From Dendrophyllia cribrosa (taxonomy: Eukaryota > Cnidaria > Anthozoa > Scleractinia > Dendrophylliidae): 64,000 nucleotides of DNA. The stretch is taken from the NCBI GenBank assembly GCA_024195265.1, contig JAJLRJ010000013.1, positions 10,403,332-10,467,331 on the forward strand, read 5' to 3'. Shown piece after piece: positions 49,279 to 60,765 of this stretch (position 1 is the first letter of the stretch; every line of letters starts with the position of its first letter). A program made the translations under genes and the position numbers. Below the pieces are notes generated by a model that saw only the letters and a program-made list of their open reading frames with translations, was not told the origin of the DNA and searched no databases.

Positions 49279-50840
49279 ATGTTTAGTTCGAATCTTGGTC
49301 TAGGCCTTGATGAACCCCACCCCCGTTTTTTTTTTACTTCTCCAAATGCCTATCAGCCTACATATATAAAGAAAAAACAGCCCGCACCACCCGCAGTAGC
49401 TCCTGAAATGGCTTGGATGAGATCGCCAGAAGCAGCAAAGCTCTCTACAGCGGCCAAAGCCAAAGCGATCTCAGACTTCAAAAGGCGTTTCCCGCACGCT
49501 TATATGTCTAAGTTTGAAGTAGAAGTTGATTTTGATGATAAGCACAAAGCCACTGGAGTAGTGCTTTTCAAAGAGAGTGCATATTCATGGGCGCTTGTTT
49601 CAGAAATGAAACCAAAAGAATGGACTCAGGCCATGAAAGAGGCTTTAGGATTGCAACAAGACGGCGGTTTTCCAATTCCTTTATCAATCAACATTAGCCC
49701 TACAAGGCCAATCCCCGCGATTGCATTCTCTGTAAATGCAGCAAGCGTTGGCGATGTCTTGAACAAAGAGCAAAATATCTACGTGACGCCAACAGAATCC
49801 ATTTCAATAAAATATAGGCAGATCTTCGCAAACGCGCACATTAAGCACACAACTGGAAAAGAGGCAAAAAGGTGGCTTTCTGGGTCTAATATGAGCTACT
49901 GGCCGCAGCAGCTGAACTTCGCCTTATGGTGTGCAACAACAGGCTCTGGAGTTTCCCGCGAGATACTGTTTTCCTCTACCTCTCTAGATCTTACCCTACA
50001 TCTCAGGTCTTTTTATCTCTTCCACGTTTATTTTACAACAAGGCGCATATTGTTTGAAATGGGTGGAATCCAGAGTATCAGTGCTTTGCCAGGCGATCCC
50101 ACCTTTAGCCAAACAAATAACAACTACGACATTGCATCATACAACAGGATCTGTGCTGAGTTCGGTGTTGACCCAAGCAGTGATTTCCGTTTCAAACGCG
50201 GCACGAATCATGGACTCGGCAATGTGTTTATCTATGTTTCCCGCGGCGGTATGATATCCACTGGAATGAGCTACCCAGGAGCCCATGCTAAATTCAGTGA
50301 CGAAGGTGGAAGTGCCAGCGATAGAACTCTTGTGCACTTCATTTGCAATGATAATGGCGCAGACAAACAGTTCGAGCATTTTGTACCAAACACCTCACAA
50401 GGGTTAACACAAGTTGGTTTGTCTCGTATGAACCAGTCAATCGAGGCCTTTGTCTACTGTGTTCTAGGCTCACAGGTCAACGTCCGTAGCAGAATTCTGG
50501 ATGACGGTGGACGGGCTAAGAAGGTGCAGAGTGAGTTCCTCGTCATCATGGAAGACGCTATCAGAACGCCGGACATTTCAAAGAGTATTCAGCGCTATCA
50601 GCTAGCCATCGACGAGGCAAAGGTGCGCTTGGACTTTGCAGTAGCGCCTGGAACCTGACTCATGCTATCACGCATGGTTATAAACACTGAAAGCACTGTG
50701 GGCTACAACAATCAGCTAAAGCAGGCAAAGCAAGGGATGAAACTGGGTGTGAACAAAGTAGGCATCACTCCCATGGCCGGTGGACCAACAAAAATCAATC
50801 CATGCACCAAACAGTCACCCATCGAACCCTATTCACAAAC
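49279..50840 (+). pseudogene. ~600-aa tail-anchored protein (element C copy), stop codon and loss of the anchor
   Basis: 459 codons are open from ATG at 49279 to TGA at 50656-50658, which replaces a Trp codon of A and B. Reading resumes in the same frame (MVINTESTVGYNN, GMKLGV, GGPTKINP). The Pro/Thr stalk and membrane helix are missing: near 50843-50860 the sequence passes into the capsid gene. Core motifs FWPQQLNFALWCATTG and YFTTRRIL are kept. Confidence 0.85.
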
Positions 50841-50844
50841 AGGC

Positions 50845-52031
50845 AACACATTTGACCGCTCTGTGGCCAAGCCCGGCGAGACCCTGTACGTTTCGGTGCC
50901 CAAGCTGAATGAACATGAGGTTATCGTGTCAGGCTCGCTTGCCTTGATTTTTAACATCGAACTTGCCGGCGCCAGCACCGGCGGTCACGCAAACAACTAT
51001 CTCGTCCAGAATGTTTCTCGGGCGCTGGTTGACAGACTCGTTGTGAAATTTGCCGCCACCACTGTCCAGGACACCGTTGGCTATGACATTTACAAAATGT
51101 TTGAGGACCTGTTTCTCTCAGTGGATGAGCGCGACAACATGCTGCCGGAGGGCATCCAGACTGTGGATTTGTGCAAGATCCGCTCTGGTGCCGGCAAAAA
51201 GAAGACCTCTGGTGTGGATGCAGAAAATAAGCTGGAGAGTGTTTACAAAAACAAATACCGCATCAATCTGGATTACCATGGTGTTTTATACACCACGGTG
51301 TTTTATACCCACAGGCCCTCTACAACGATCTTATCTTCGAACTAACGCTTGCACAGACAGCTAATGTCGTAAGGGGGTCGGATACAAGTAAGCTTGTATA
51401 TAAGTTCACAAATATCCAGCTTGAGTACGAGACAATCCGCAGCAAACAACTAGCTGACGAGGCAACGAGCGTTTACTCTAGCGGAAAGGAGTTCGCCTAC
51501 GACCATGTCATGCGACAAGAGGTGGTTCCATTTGCAAAAGACTCAGACGCTAGGCTGAATCTTCGGGTGAACCCGTAGCGCAGATCGTTCAAGGGCATTC
51601 TTCTGCTCTTTATCGAGCCCTACACGGCAGGCCGCAGGGACTCAGAAAGATATTTCAACCCCGACATCACCAAAGTGAATGTAACCATAAACGGCTCTCC
51701 AAACAGGGTTTACAACAACGGCATCGATGGCAGTGACATGTGGATTGAAATTAGCCGATTCTTCAGTAATAAAAGTAAGAGTGGCAGACCCAACATGAAT
51801 CTGACCAAATATCTCACGGACAACAAGTTCGGCCTCCTTATCGATCTTAGATCAATGGCTGATACAACCCTGCACGGTAATGGCCAACGCCTCGTCAACA
51901 CAAAAGACGGCGTGCACCTTGAGATTGAAAGAACAACCTCCGGCTCGGGAACCGTGCACTGCCACATCTACACCATCAGTGACTCACAGATGAACATCAT
52001 GGACAGGCAGCTGCAGGCGGTTCAGTATTAA
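50845..52031 (+). pseudogene. Major capsid protein (element C copy), fused and broken
   Basis: Begins within the codons equivalent to residues ~30-35 of the capsid protein and stays in frame with the preceding gene until about 51345. Lesions: a short tandem duplication near 51281-51313 (GGTGTTTTATAC twice) replacing capsid sequence and shifting frame, and TAG near 51575 for a Gln codon. The C-terminal third (51675-52031) is open. An ASTGGH insertion in the N-terminal part compared with A/B marks C as a distinct lineage. Confidence 0.85.
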
Positions 52032-52039
52032 AAAACACA

Positions 52040-52775
52040 TTGTATAAAAGTGTAATGTAAATGTATTTCCACCCAGATAAGTGCAATGTGTTACGAGTTA
52101 CCCGGTGCAGGATGACCCTCAATCATGATTGCATCCTACATAACCAGATCCTTAAAGAAAAAGATACAGTTAAATACCTTGGTGTCACTATTCATCATAA
52201 GCTTTCCTGGAATGAACATATATGCGCAATAGTAAAGAAGGCTAACTCATCTATAGGCTTTCTTAGACGAAATCTACAAATCCATCAGAAACACATTAAA
52301 GCCAACGCATATAAGACCCTTGTTCGACCACAAATCGAGTACGCATCCACCGTATGGGATCCTTTTACTCAAGAGAACCAAAATAAGATCGAGATGGTGC
52401 AGAGGAGGGCAGCCCGCTTTGTTTGCAACAACTACAGCCGCGAAGCAAGTGTCACCGCCATGCTGAATGAGCTTGGCTGGCGCAGTCTGGTTCAGCGTAG
52501 AGCAGATAATAGACTAACCATATTTTACAAAATAGTAAATAGCTTAGTCGAAGTAGACTTCTCTAAAGAAATCCTATAGAATACATAACGAGAAAACTTA
52601 CCTTCAGTACAGCTTCCTATCTAGAACTGTAAAAAAATGGAACAATTTGCCTGCCATGTTGGTTACAGCTCCTAATATGAACTCTTCTAAGAGTGGGGTT
52701 TGACCGCAACCAGAGCACATAAGCCTCGAAGAGAGGGACTGCTCTCATTTTGGTAAATGTAAATGTAAATGTAAT
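52040..52775 (+). mobile_element. 5'-truncated CR1/Jockey-like non-LTR retrotransposon end
   Basis: Contains the C-terminal thumb region of a reverse transcriptase and a 3' end of short tandem GTAAAT units (52752-52775), the usual tail of CR1/L2-like elements. It sits between capsid and ATPase and has replaced the 74-aa gene and the ATPase promoter. A similar GTAATGTAAATGTA just before the coding part (about 52050-52063) may be the target duplication. Confidence 0.8.
52061..52579 (+). pseudogene. Non-LTR reverse transcriptase, C-terminal fragment
   Basis: Open for 172 codons: KCNVLRVTR, KYLGVTIHHKLSWNEHI, LRRNLQIH, YKTLVRPQIEYASTVWDP, VQRRAARFV and LGWRSLVQRRADNRL. These are the conserved thumb and post-RT segments of CR1/Jockey-group elements. 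The catalytic palm lies upstream and is absent through 5' truncation. Confidence 0.88.
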
Positions 52776-52778
52776 CCT

Positions 52779-53378
52779 ATGGACCCACGAAAGCTGCCCT
52801 TCAATGCCCTAATTGTTGGGCCAACAAACTCTGGCAAAACACAGTATCTTCTGAATCAGCTCCGGGGCCCCTTTAGGGGCAAGTTTGATTATATCGTGAT
52901 AGCTTGCCCAACCTTTGTCCACAACAAGACCTACGATGGTTTCGTGGATAAAGAGCCACGCATTTTTGTGATAGACTGCCAGCAGTACGAGATTGAATGG
53001 TGGTTAAAACTAGCAAGTTTCCATTACAACGGAACGAACACACACATCATTCTCGATGACTGCGCCGCTTCGAAAGATGTGAAAAGCCGCACGAGCCAGC
53101 TGGTGCACCTCGGCGTTAGCGCGCGCCACATTGGCATAAGCGTGTGGGTGTTGACCCAACAGATAACCAGCATTGCGAAACCCTTTAGGGAAAACGTGGC
53201 CGCAATCGTTCTTTTTTACACTCCATCAAGCAAAACAACGAAGGCCATCTTCGAAGACTATGCCGGCGAGCTTACACACAAAGAGTACAAAGAGCTTATT
53301 GCACGGGTTAAGAAGCGCAAGTTTTCCCACCTAGTTTTCTCTCTGCGACATCCATATGGGATCGAAGTGAAAATATAA
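52779..53378 (+). CDS. FtsK/HerA-type packaging ATPase (element C copy)
   Basis: Intact 199-codon frame with ATG; Walker A GPTNSGKT (14-21), IILDDC (90-95), VWVLTQQ. It is as long as the A copy and has the four codons that B lacks. Its upstream promoter was lost to the retrotransposon, so it is probably silent. It is the only uninterrupted gene of element C. Confidence 0.9.
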   Translation: MDPRKLPFNALIVGPTNSGKTQYLLNQLRGPFRGKFDYIVIACPTFVHNKTYDGFVDKEPRIFVIDCQQYEIEWWLKLASFHYNGTNTHIILDDCAASKDVKSRTSQLVHLGVSARHIGISVWVLTQQITSIAKPFRENVAAIVLFYTPSSKTTKAIFEDYAGELTHKEYKELIARVKKRKFSHLVFSLRHPYGIEVKI

Positions 53379-53401
53379 AAAAATATATAAATATATACAC
53401 G

Positions 53402-53890
53402 ATGGCAGCAAACCCAGGAGAGGATGCCGCAATAAACGAAGTCATGCAGATGCTGGAGGCAGCCCCTCTAGATTCTATGCCTTCGGGGCCGGTGCCCTTT
53501 GTTCCAGACAACCCCATTCCAGCTCAACGCGAGAAGCTGGCAGTTCTGGTCTCGACTGGCAAATCAAAAGAAGCTATCGGCGTCCAGCTCACACACGAGC
53601 ACGTGAAACAACTTACAGACAAGGAGGTTATAAGGCTATACAAAAGATATGAAGCCTACGTAGGCAACAAGACGACCGAGTCTCTGATTGACAGCTTTTT
53701 ATGCTTGTAAGCAAGAGCGTTGGCATGGTTGTTTCGATTGATGATGTGAAATAGTTGCAGAAAGAACTAAAAAATGACTACATGATTAACCATGAATTGT
53801 CATTCTTTGCTGGAAGCCTTGCACTGCGATGCGGGCGATTGTTAGCGTTGGCCAATGCAGCTCTGATAACTACAAAACACATCGACTTCA
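53402..53890 (+). pseudogene. 202-aa protein (element C copy), frameshift and stop
   Basis: ATG at 53402, 23 bp after the ATPase stop (the 81-aa gene of A and B is absent). About 98 codons are normal, then a one-base loss near 53695 shifts the frame, and TAG at about 53752 replaces a sense codon. The remainder (MINHELS, LRCGRLLALANAALITTKH) can be followed to about 53890. Confidence 0.78.
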
Positions 53891-53908
53891 AAAAACTTAT
53901 ATATACTG

Positions 53909-54135
53909 ATGGAGACGATACCTGAAGAAACAGCAACCAACACGCACGTTACCTCTGATGTTCCAAAAACTGTTCCAGCAAAAAACCCCGGTCGTGTTGC
54001 TTCTAGCAAAAGACTAGCAGAGCGCAACCGTCTGGCTCGCGAAGCAAAAAAACAACAAGCTGCCACAGCGACAAACGGCCCCACTCCAAACTCAACAAAT
54101 GACCCCACTCCAAACCCACCCCACCCCCCAAGCCT
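53909..54135 (+). pseudogene. 157-aa membrane protein fragment (element C copy)
   Basis: ATG at 53909 and the N-terminal part up to the basic GRVASSKRLAERNRLAREAKK motif are kept, then a Pro/Asn-rich stretch, and at about 54135 the frame runs into antisense polymerase sequence. The same deletion must have removed the 73-aa, 145-aa and integrase genes and the 3' third of the polymerase. Confidence 0.75.
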
Positions 54136-56262
54136 TACATCGATACGATTTCTGAGGTTCTCCATCGTCCTTCCGAAGACTGAGTTTTTCATGAGCTTGA
54201 AGAAGTTCTTTTCAAAGTCTGATGTGGCTTGCTTTCTGAGCTCGGTGTTCAGTCTTATATAGGGCTCCATCCAATCCTTCTGGTCGAAACCCAGCACCTT
54301 GTGCACTTTCTTCAGCTTCATCCCGAACTTGAGATATTGCTGAAGATTTCGGTAGTGAATGACATAGTTGTGCTTGTCTTTCAAAGTGAGGAGCAGCTTA
54401 TTTGTCCTGTCGTTCCCTAGATTCAACTCTCTCGCAAGGGATCTTTGGTATGGTGACATCCACTCGCTTTGAACTTGTGACTTCTCTGGGGCGAGAGGAT
54501 AAGAGTTATGCTTGTCATGGAGCTCTTGTGGGTACTCCAAGTCTACCTCAAGAATAAAGCCTCGCTTTCTGTTTGGTGCCCACTTCATGATCTGCTCTTC
54601 GGTTGGCATAGCGGCTGACTCATGGCCCAACCATAGAGACTATTTGCATCTAGATAAATGATGTAAACTTTCTCTTTGTCCGGGATGTAGTCGCTGAGGT
54701 ACGGATTGTACCCCTTGCTGTAGCGCTTCATCTCTGTGGAAATGCCGCCTCTCATTCCCTTTTCGATGAAAAGATGCATGATGTAGTCGGTCAGAAGCTC
54801 CAACTCGATGGCCGTGTGTTTCAACAATGCATCTCAACTCAAGCCTGGACTAGTGTAGCAGTGTGCCGGATCTAAGCCGTAGTTTTTGAGGCATGTTTTC
54901 CTAAAGTTCTTGTATACATCTGCAAGGAGTAAGACATCTGTTAGCAGATAAAGATCGTGATACTCTCCGAGATTCTTGCATTCGAAGGCATCCCACACTC
55001 GTTGGGCGTGCTCGTAGTCTTCATCTTTGATGTGCTCCTTTTTGAGCTTACTGTAGAAGGCCTCTTTCGGGGGTTATGACTCCTCTTCGAATTACTCAAA
55101 AGAGTCCATGTACTCGTAAGGATAGACACCCTTTCGGAAGAGAAGGCTTCTTTTTGTCATCATCGTCTTGTGTGGTGAGTTTAAGGACTTCTGAGTAACA
55201 ACTATTTCTACTCCTGGGTGCCTTTGTACTCCTGTGTATCTGGCCGCTGTATTCTCCTGTGGTTGGGTCGAAGAATTCCATCTCGTCTCTTAAATTGTAC
55301 CGAATCAGATCCTTGTGGCAGATGTTGTCGGCTGTTTTGAAGTCTTTCCAGTCTTCCTCCGTCATTTGTAATGGAGCCTTATGCTTGAGGACTTCCCTAA
55401 TCTCCTTGTCCACTCCTAGAAGCGCGGTCAAAAACTCTCGTAAAGAGTTCTCGCCTCTATAGAGATATAGATTCTTGATATAGCAGTAGTGGTTACTATA
55501 TTTGTTGGTAAGAAGCATTACATTGACACGTGGAATTTCCTGTCCTTTCATATCGCTAACTTGTTAAATCACTACACTTCCGTTTTGCCAGCCGAAGACA
55601 TTGATTGCAATGTTGTTCAGCTTCTCGACCTTCGGTATTTCCTGCAACGGCGTTGAAAAGGAAATGCCTGTAAAGTCAAAGCCATCGTCCGTTAGATATT
55701 TACTTGGTCTATCAGAGTTTGCCATAACGGGGAAGCGTGCAGCTCTCAAAGCCCATTGTAGACAAGCATGATCTATGTTTTTGATGTTTATAATGGCTTG
55801 TTTGGCTTTGAGTTTTGGAGGAAGAGGGATGTACGAACCGCCTCTTATTGGCACATTTCTAGCAAAGTCTAAATAAGCGATCGAAAACCCGTCAACAACC
55901 CATCCTGAGCCGTTTTCTACCCAAAGAGCGATTAACTCTCTTTTTCTATTTATTTCGGCATTAAGTTTCCCTATAATTGGTCCTTGATCGAAGGCATTCA
56001 AAAGTATTGACACGTCCTGTTTTAACAAGAATTCAGCATGTTCTACATCTTCGTTGGTTTCTTTTCTAAGCCTGACCATCATAGTGTAACTAAGCTTCAA
56101 TGGGCCTAAACGATCAACTTCTAATCTAATTACTCTAAGAAGCTCAAGCTCGATCAAATTGTGAAACAAAAGTAAATTCTTCACGTGGTAGTTAGCTGGA
56201 GGGGTCATCTTATAACTGTGCAGCCAATTTCGGAAACCGCGATTCAAGAGCGAAGTGTACCA
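54136..56262 (-). pseudogene. Protein-primed DNA polymerase (element C copy), heavily damaged
   Basis: Reads from a start near 56262 down to 54136 in at least five frames. Readable parts: an N-terminal domain (55564-56247) like that of A and B, LPKGCL/KEAFYSKLKKEH-type segments around 55030-55150, motif A DANSLYGWAMSQ (near 54630), and motif B KLMKNSVFGRTMENLRNRID just before the truncation. The zinc finger, exonuclease motif and motif C are missing. Sequence is nearer to element E than to A or B. Confidence 0.88.
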
Positions 56263-56395
56263 TAGTGGTATATAATAAAGGGTATTGTTTTCTTCAATTG
56301 GTGTTACCCAACCCCAATGTCTTCCAGATAGGCTCCGAGGCTGGAATTACCTGCTTAAAACAAGCGCTTTTAAAACAATCACTGAACTAACAAAT
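56263..56395. other. Subterminal region of element C
   Basis: TATATAATAAAGGG faces the polymerase start; CTTCAATTGGTG resembles the CCAATTGGAG segment of A and B terminal repeats. No coding. Confidence 0.5.
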
Positions 56396-56588
56396 AGTAG
56401 TTAGAACGATACCTGCCACGGGAACACCACAAATAAGGGCTAACTCACCCCCACGGAACCTTCCAGGAATAACTCACCCCCCACAGATTCCCCACGGACC
56501 GACTCTTAGGAGGTCCGTGGGGGAAAGACCCGTGGGGTGAGTTAGCTCTTATTTGTGGTGTTCCCGTGCGGGTATCGTTCTAACTACT
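56396..56588. repeat. 193-bp terminal palindrome of element C
   Basis: Outer arms AGTAGTTAGAACGATACC and GGTATCGTTCTAACTACT, then GGGAACACCACAAATAA blocks and inner CCCCACGG/CCGTGGGG repeats make a multi-part palindrome. Only the outermost AGTAGT is shared with the A/B palindromes, so the hairpin form is conserved while its sequence is not. Confidence 0.9.
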
Positions 56589-58598
56589 CTTCAATAAACC
56601 ATCCATTATAATGCACATTATGTGGGGTCAATTCCAAACAAAAAATACGAGTCAAAGAGAACTGTGTGTTTGACTTCAAGATAGAATTGTTGGAATATTG
56701 CAGATCTGATGTGGATATTTTTCGAAGATCAATGATGAAGTTTCGCTAAAACTTTATTGAACTCGAAAATATCGATCCCTTTCAATATATCACAATCGCG
56801 AGTGTGTGCATGGAAATTTAAAGAGGAAACTTTTTGAAGGAAAAAACAATCGCTGTTGTGAAAAACCAATCGAAAAGAGAAACGTTCTAAAAAATATCGA
56901 TTGCATGGCTTGATTTTTTGACACAAAAGCATGGTTGGAATATTCAACACCCATTGAATGGCGGTGAAAAAAAGTTGTTGGTTAAAGATAGAAAAATGTC
57001 AGTTGATGGTTTTTGCGAGGAAACTCAGACAGTTTTTGAATTCCAAGGATGTTTCTGGCATGGCTGTGAAAAATGCTACAATGGCGACACAATCAACTCC
57101 AAGAATCCAATCGATATGGCAACCCTTCGGAGAAGGACAATGAAGAAAAATGCTAAAATAAGAGCTGCTGGATATGAGCTTATCGAAGTCAAAGAGTGTG
57201 AACTCGAACAAAACAACGATTTCAACTTTTCCATGAAAAATTCTTGGAAACGTGATCGTGTGGAGCCTCTTGATCCACGAGATGCCTTTTTTTGGTGGAC
57301 GAACAAATATCACAAAGCTGACATAACGAAAACGAAAAAGGAGGTTATGTAGATTTTGTGAGCCTGTATCCCACAGTTCAATTCTTCAAGAAATATCCTG
57401 TGGGGCATCCCGAAAAGATTTTGGAGCGTGAGGAATTTGATGCGAATTGGTTTGGATTCATAAAGTGCAAGGTTTCTCCCCCTCGAGGCTTTTATCACCC
57501 TGTTTTTCCACAAAAGATTCAATGCGGAAATTCAAAGAAGTTGTTGTTCCCACTTTGTCGAAGATGTGCCGAAACAAAACAACAGAAATGCACGCATTCG
57601 AAGGAGGAAAGATCTTTCGTGGGGACCTGGTGCCTAAATGAAATGCAAAAAGCGTTGGCAAAAGGTTATGAGATTGAAAAGATTTATGCGGTTTGGCATT
57701 TCCCACAGACAACTGAGGATCTGTTCAAAGAATATGTTAAAAAGTTCTTGAAGATTAAGCTTGAAAGTTCTGCTTTGAAAACTGGCGAGGGGTGCAAATA
57801 TGAATCAGAGGAACATTTCCAGAAGATTGTCAAAGAACGCCTGGATATTGATTTGGGGAAAATAGAGTTCAATCCAGGCAAACGGACGATCGCAAAAACC
57901 TGCTTGAATAGTCTTTGGGGCAAGTTTGGACAAAAAAACAATATGAAACAACACAAATATGTAACGGAACCGAAAGAGTTTTTTGAGATTTTGCTAGATG
58001 ACCGCGTTGATAATCTGTTCATTCATTTCATAAACGAGGATATGGTTCAGATGCCGTTCGATATGAAAGCGCACTTTATTGAAAATGCAAACTGCACCAA
58101 TATCTTTGTTGCTGCCTTCACAACAAGCCACGCAAGGTTGATGCTTTATGATGTGCTTGATACTCTTGGAGAGCAAGTGCTTGGATTTGATACAGACAGT
58201 GCTTGGTTTGGCAAAGGCCTGGAGGGGCAACTGTTGAAACAGGAGATATGCTTGGAGAACTCACGGATGAACTGGGCGGAGATTGGATTGTGGAATAGTG
58301 CGGCAGTGGCCCCAAGTCTTATAGCTATGTAACGAAAAAGGGAAAAATAACACGCAAGGTCAAGGGATTCACGTTGAATCACGAGAACAGCCAATATCTG
58401 AATTTGGCAGGAATGAGGCAAATAATCAACAAACAAAAAGAACGCATAACGCTGGTCAATGAAAGGCATATCACAAGAGATCCAAAAACAAAAGAGGTGG
58501 TCAATCAATACCAAGAAAAAGACTTCCGGTTTGTTTACGACAAACGTTGTTTGAATAAAGTTGAAACGGGACTTGATACACTTCCTTGGGGATTTTGA
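56589..58598 (+). pseudogene. Family 2 Polinton DNA polymerase, C-terminal half, broken
   Basis: Fragments in three frames: a helical segment near 56690-56890 (SDVDILRRSMMKF-like, frameshifted), FEFQGCFWHGCEKCY (57035 on) with a following GYELIEVKECE that forms a VSR/MutH-like nuclease fold insert, motif A DFVSLYPTVQFF at about 57350, motif B NSLWGKFGQ (57906 on), motif C GFDTDSAWF and a C-terminal tail to TGA at 58596. It is very different from the family 1 polymerase. Frameshifts near 57350 and 58300 and loss of the 5' half make it inactive. Confidence 0.9.
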
Positions 58599-58640
58599 GT
58601 CGGATGTCATTTTGGGTTCTGCTTGAAACTAGCGGAAAAC

Positions 58641-58857
58641 AAGAATGTCATTTTTTAGTTCCGCTGGTTTGGGCGTTAGGATGTTATGCGGGGTTTGAGC
58701 GGATTGGGGATGTTCTGCTTAAGTTCCTGCGGCTTTGCTAAGAGAGCATAAGCTCTGCTTGGGTTCTGCTAAAGTGGTCGAAATGGTTTTACGCTGGAAG
58801 GGCGTAAGCCCGCTAAAATTTACGCGTGGGTGCCCTAGAGTGCCTCTCATAACTACT
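58641..58857 (-). repeat. Right terminal inverted repeat of element D
   Basis: Ends CTCTCATAACTACT at 58857 and is the inverted counterpart of 27368-27592. Followed directly by GCTGGG (58858-58863), the second copy of the target duplication. Confidence 0.92.
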
Positions 58858-58863
58858 GCTGGG

Positions 58864-60765
58864 CTGTTCATAATGAAAACATTTCCAGCCCGGTTACCGA
58901 GAACCAGTTTGAAAAACAGCATATCTGTAACAAATTGCAAATTTAACAAAGGAAATCGTTGTGAGGCAAGATGTCGGTATTAAACCAGGCCAACCCGGCC
59001 AAACGGGCTCATATGAAAAGACCCTCACACAGTTTTACGTTCATGTAACTAATATGAACTCAGCTAATTGATTATGTGATAAGAAATCATGACGTGAACA
59101 TACAAACTTTTACTGTAAACTTTGTTTAGTTTATACTGAACATTTTCTAATCAACTCAACTTAAATTCATCTTTAGCTTAGCTCGGTTACATTCGAAACG
59201 GCATAGGCTTCCACGCGTAAAAATCATAAAACGAACTAAGAGATCCTTTGGGTGAAAGCTGAATTCGAAAATGAGATGTATAGAAGTCTTTTCAAAACAT
59301 AGCATGTCAAATGTTTCTAATCCGAAGCCAAATGGGTCTTAATGACGCGGCGGCAATGTCGACTCCCCGGAGAATAAATAAAATGCTTTGTTTCTCCCGC
59401 TTTCAACTTTCCTTTTCAACTTTCAACTTCAACTTTCAACTTTCACGCTTTTCTCGTTTTCAACTTTTTCCTGCGAAGTTTGGCGGGTAAATCTTTAGTT
59501 TTTATACAAAATGGCGGGGCGTGATTAAGGCCCATTGAAAACGATACAGGTACACATGACATCAGTGAAAATCCACAAAAAACTGCTTTCGCTACAATAG
59601 TTGAAAAAAAAATAACACGCAAATCAACGGTAAGACCAATGTCTGCTTGTAATTTCATATATTCTAAATTCAGGCTCTAAATACGGTCAAAATAGAATCC
59701 TCCAAACTAAAATGTACCCAACACAAACAATGCATACACTGTAAGAAGCATGATTGATCAAAAGACCAAAAACAAGAGAGGCAAACAAATATATATATAT
59801 ATAATTCAAAAGTGTTAAGAGACGCATCAATTATAAATCAATCATTAGTTTTCACTCATAACAATATATATTACAAAACATCGCACTAAGAAAAGTCAAG
59901 ACAGTAAGCAAGACTATTTTTAAAAATAAATATAGAAAGGCTTAACCGTGAAATAATTATTGTTCACCGTCAACTACCTTCTGTGCCTTCAACGGTGAAA
60001 CATGTACTCATATTCTTAATACCTCTCTGTGACAGGAATTAAGTGACTTACCGAACGGAGTGAATTGTTTGCAATATGCATCATTCAACCTTTTGACTAA
60101 TCTATTGGAATTAATCGTCGCTAGTTTCCTCTAAACAAGTTCAACTCAGACTTTAGCACGACAGATGCAAAACAACCTTTAACCTAGAATAGCTTAAACG
60201 TAAAGGCCTATCAAGTACCAGGCGACAACCTTTAATGCAATAAGCACCCTAGTGGATTATGAACCTGTAGACTAATATTTACATTTAGACGTCTAACACC
60301 TACCCAGGAAAATGAGCCGGCTAACAAACACCTCTTTTCGATCTTTTGATTTGAGATTAAGGAACCTGCATAGTACGACTTGATTTCCACTGTCGCATAA
60401 ATATTTAAGGACGCTCGCGCTAATTGTTTATGCGCATTCATATACGTCATGCACGAGCGCGCGCGTAAGGAACGAAATCTAAGCACATAAAGGGCTGCTA
60501 GCCGTTGCGTTAACTTTGCTTAGATTTAACTCGCTTGGATGAACGGTTACCCCTATTTTTTGGGATAGATAATTTCTTTTTCCAATTCTCCACAGATTGT
60601 GAAAAAGTGAACAAAAAATTCAATTTTTTCCATTTTTCTAACCATCGAATCCTGCTAACTTTCGGCTGTCAGGATATGCAAATGAGTAGTGGTATGGGGC
60701 AATTTAGAGCAACTTTTCACATCTTTAAAAATAGAAACAAAAGAATCTATTGTTTAGAGAACAAA
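58864..60765. other. Flanking non-coding DNA
   Basis: No supportable gene. Notable are CAGCCCGGTT/AAACGGGCTCATATG stretches near 58885 and 59000, and a TTTCAACTT-based microsatellite at about 59400-59475. The rest is AT-rich without pattern. Confidence 0.45.

Larger units (their letters stand above)
48538..56588 (+). mobile_element. Element C: deleted family 1 Polinton, left end missing
   Basis: Same gene direction as element A, but only about 8 kb. Present: 222-aa (-), 600-aa (+), capsid (+), ATPase (+), 202-aa (+), 157-aa fragment (+), polymerase (-), right terminal palindrome. Missing: left terminus, nuclease, VLTF3-like, 228-aa, coiled-coil, 74-aa, 81-aa, 73-aa, 145-aa and integrase. The left edge is a TA tract against Penelope 3' DNA. 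Its terminal palindrome differs in sequence from that of A and B, so C is a distinct subfamily. Confidence 0.88.
27368..58857. mobile_element. Element D: family 2 Polinton carrying nested elements
   Basis: Inverted terminal repeats of about 220 bp (27368-27592 and 58641-58857) are flanked by a perfect 6-bp duplication, GCTGGG (27362-27367 and 58858-58863), the size expected for Polintons. Between them, family 2 genes remain only at the edges: integrase, a small virion-like protein and a coat-like fragment on the left, polymerase on the right. The middle holds a Penelope-like element, element B and element C. Family 2 capsid and ATPase genes were not found, so a large internal deletion must have accompanied the insertions. 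Confidence 0.88.
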
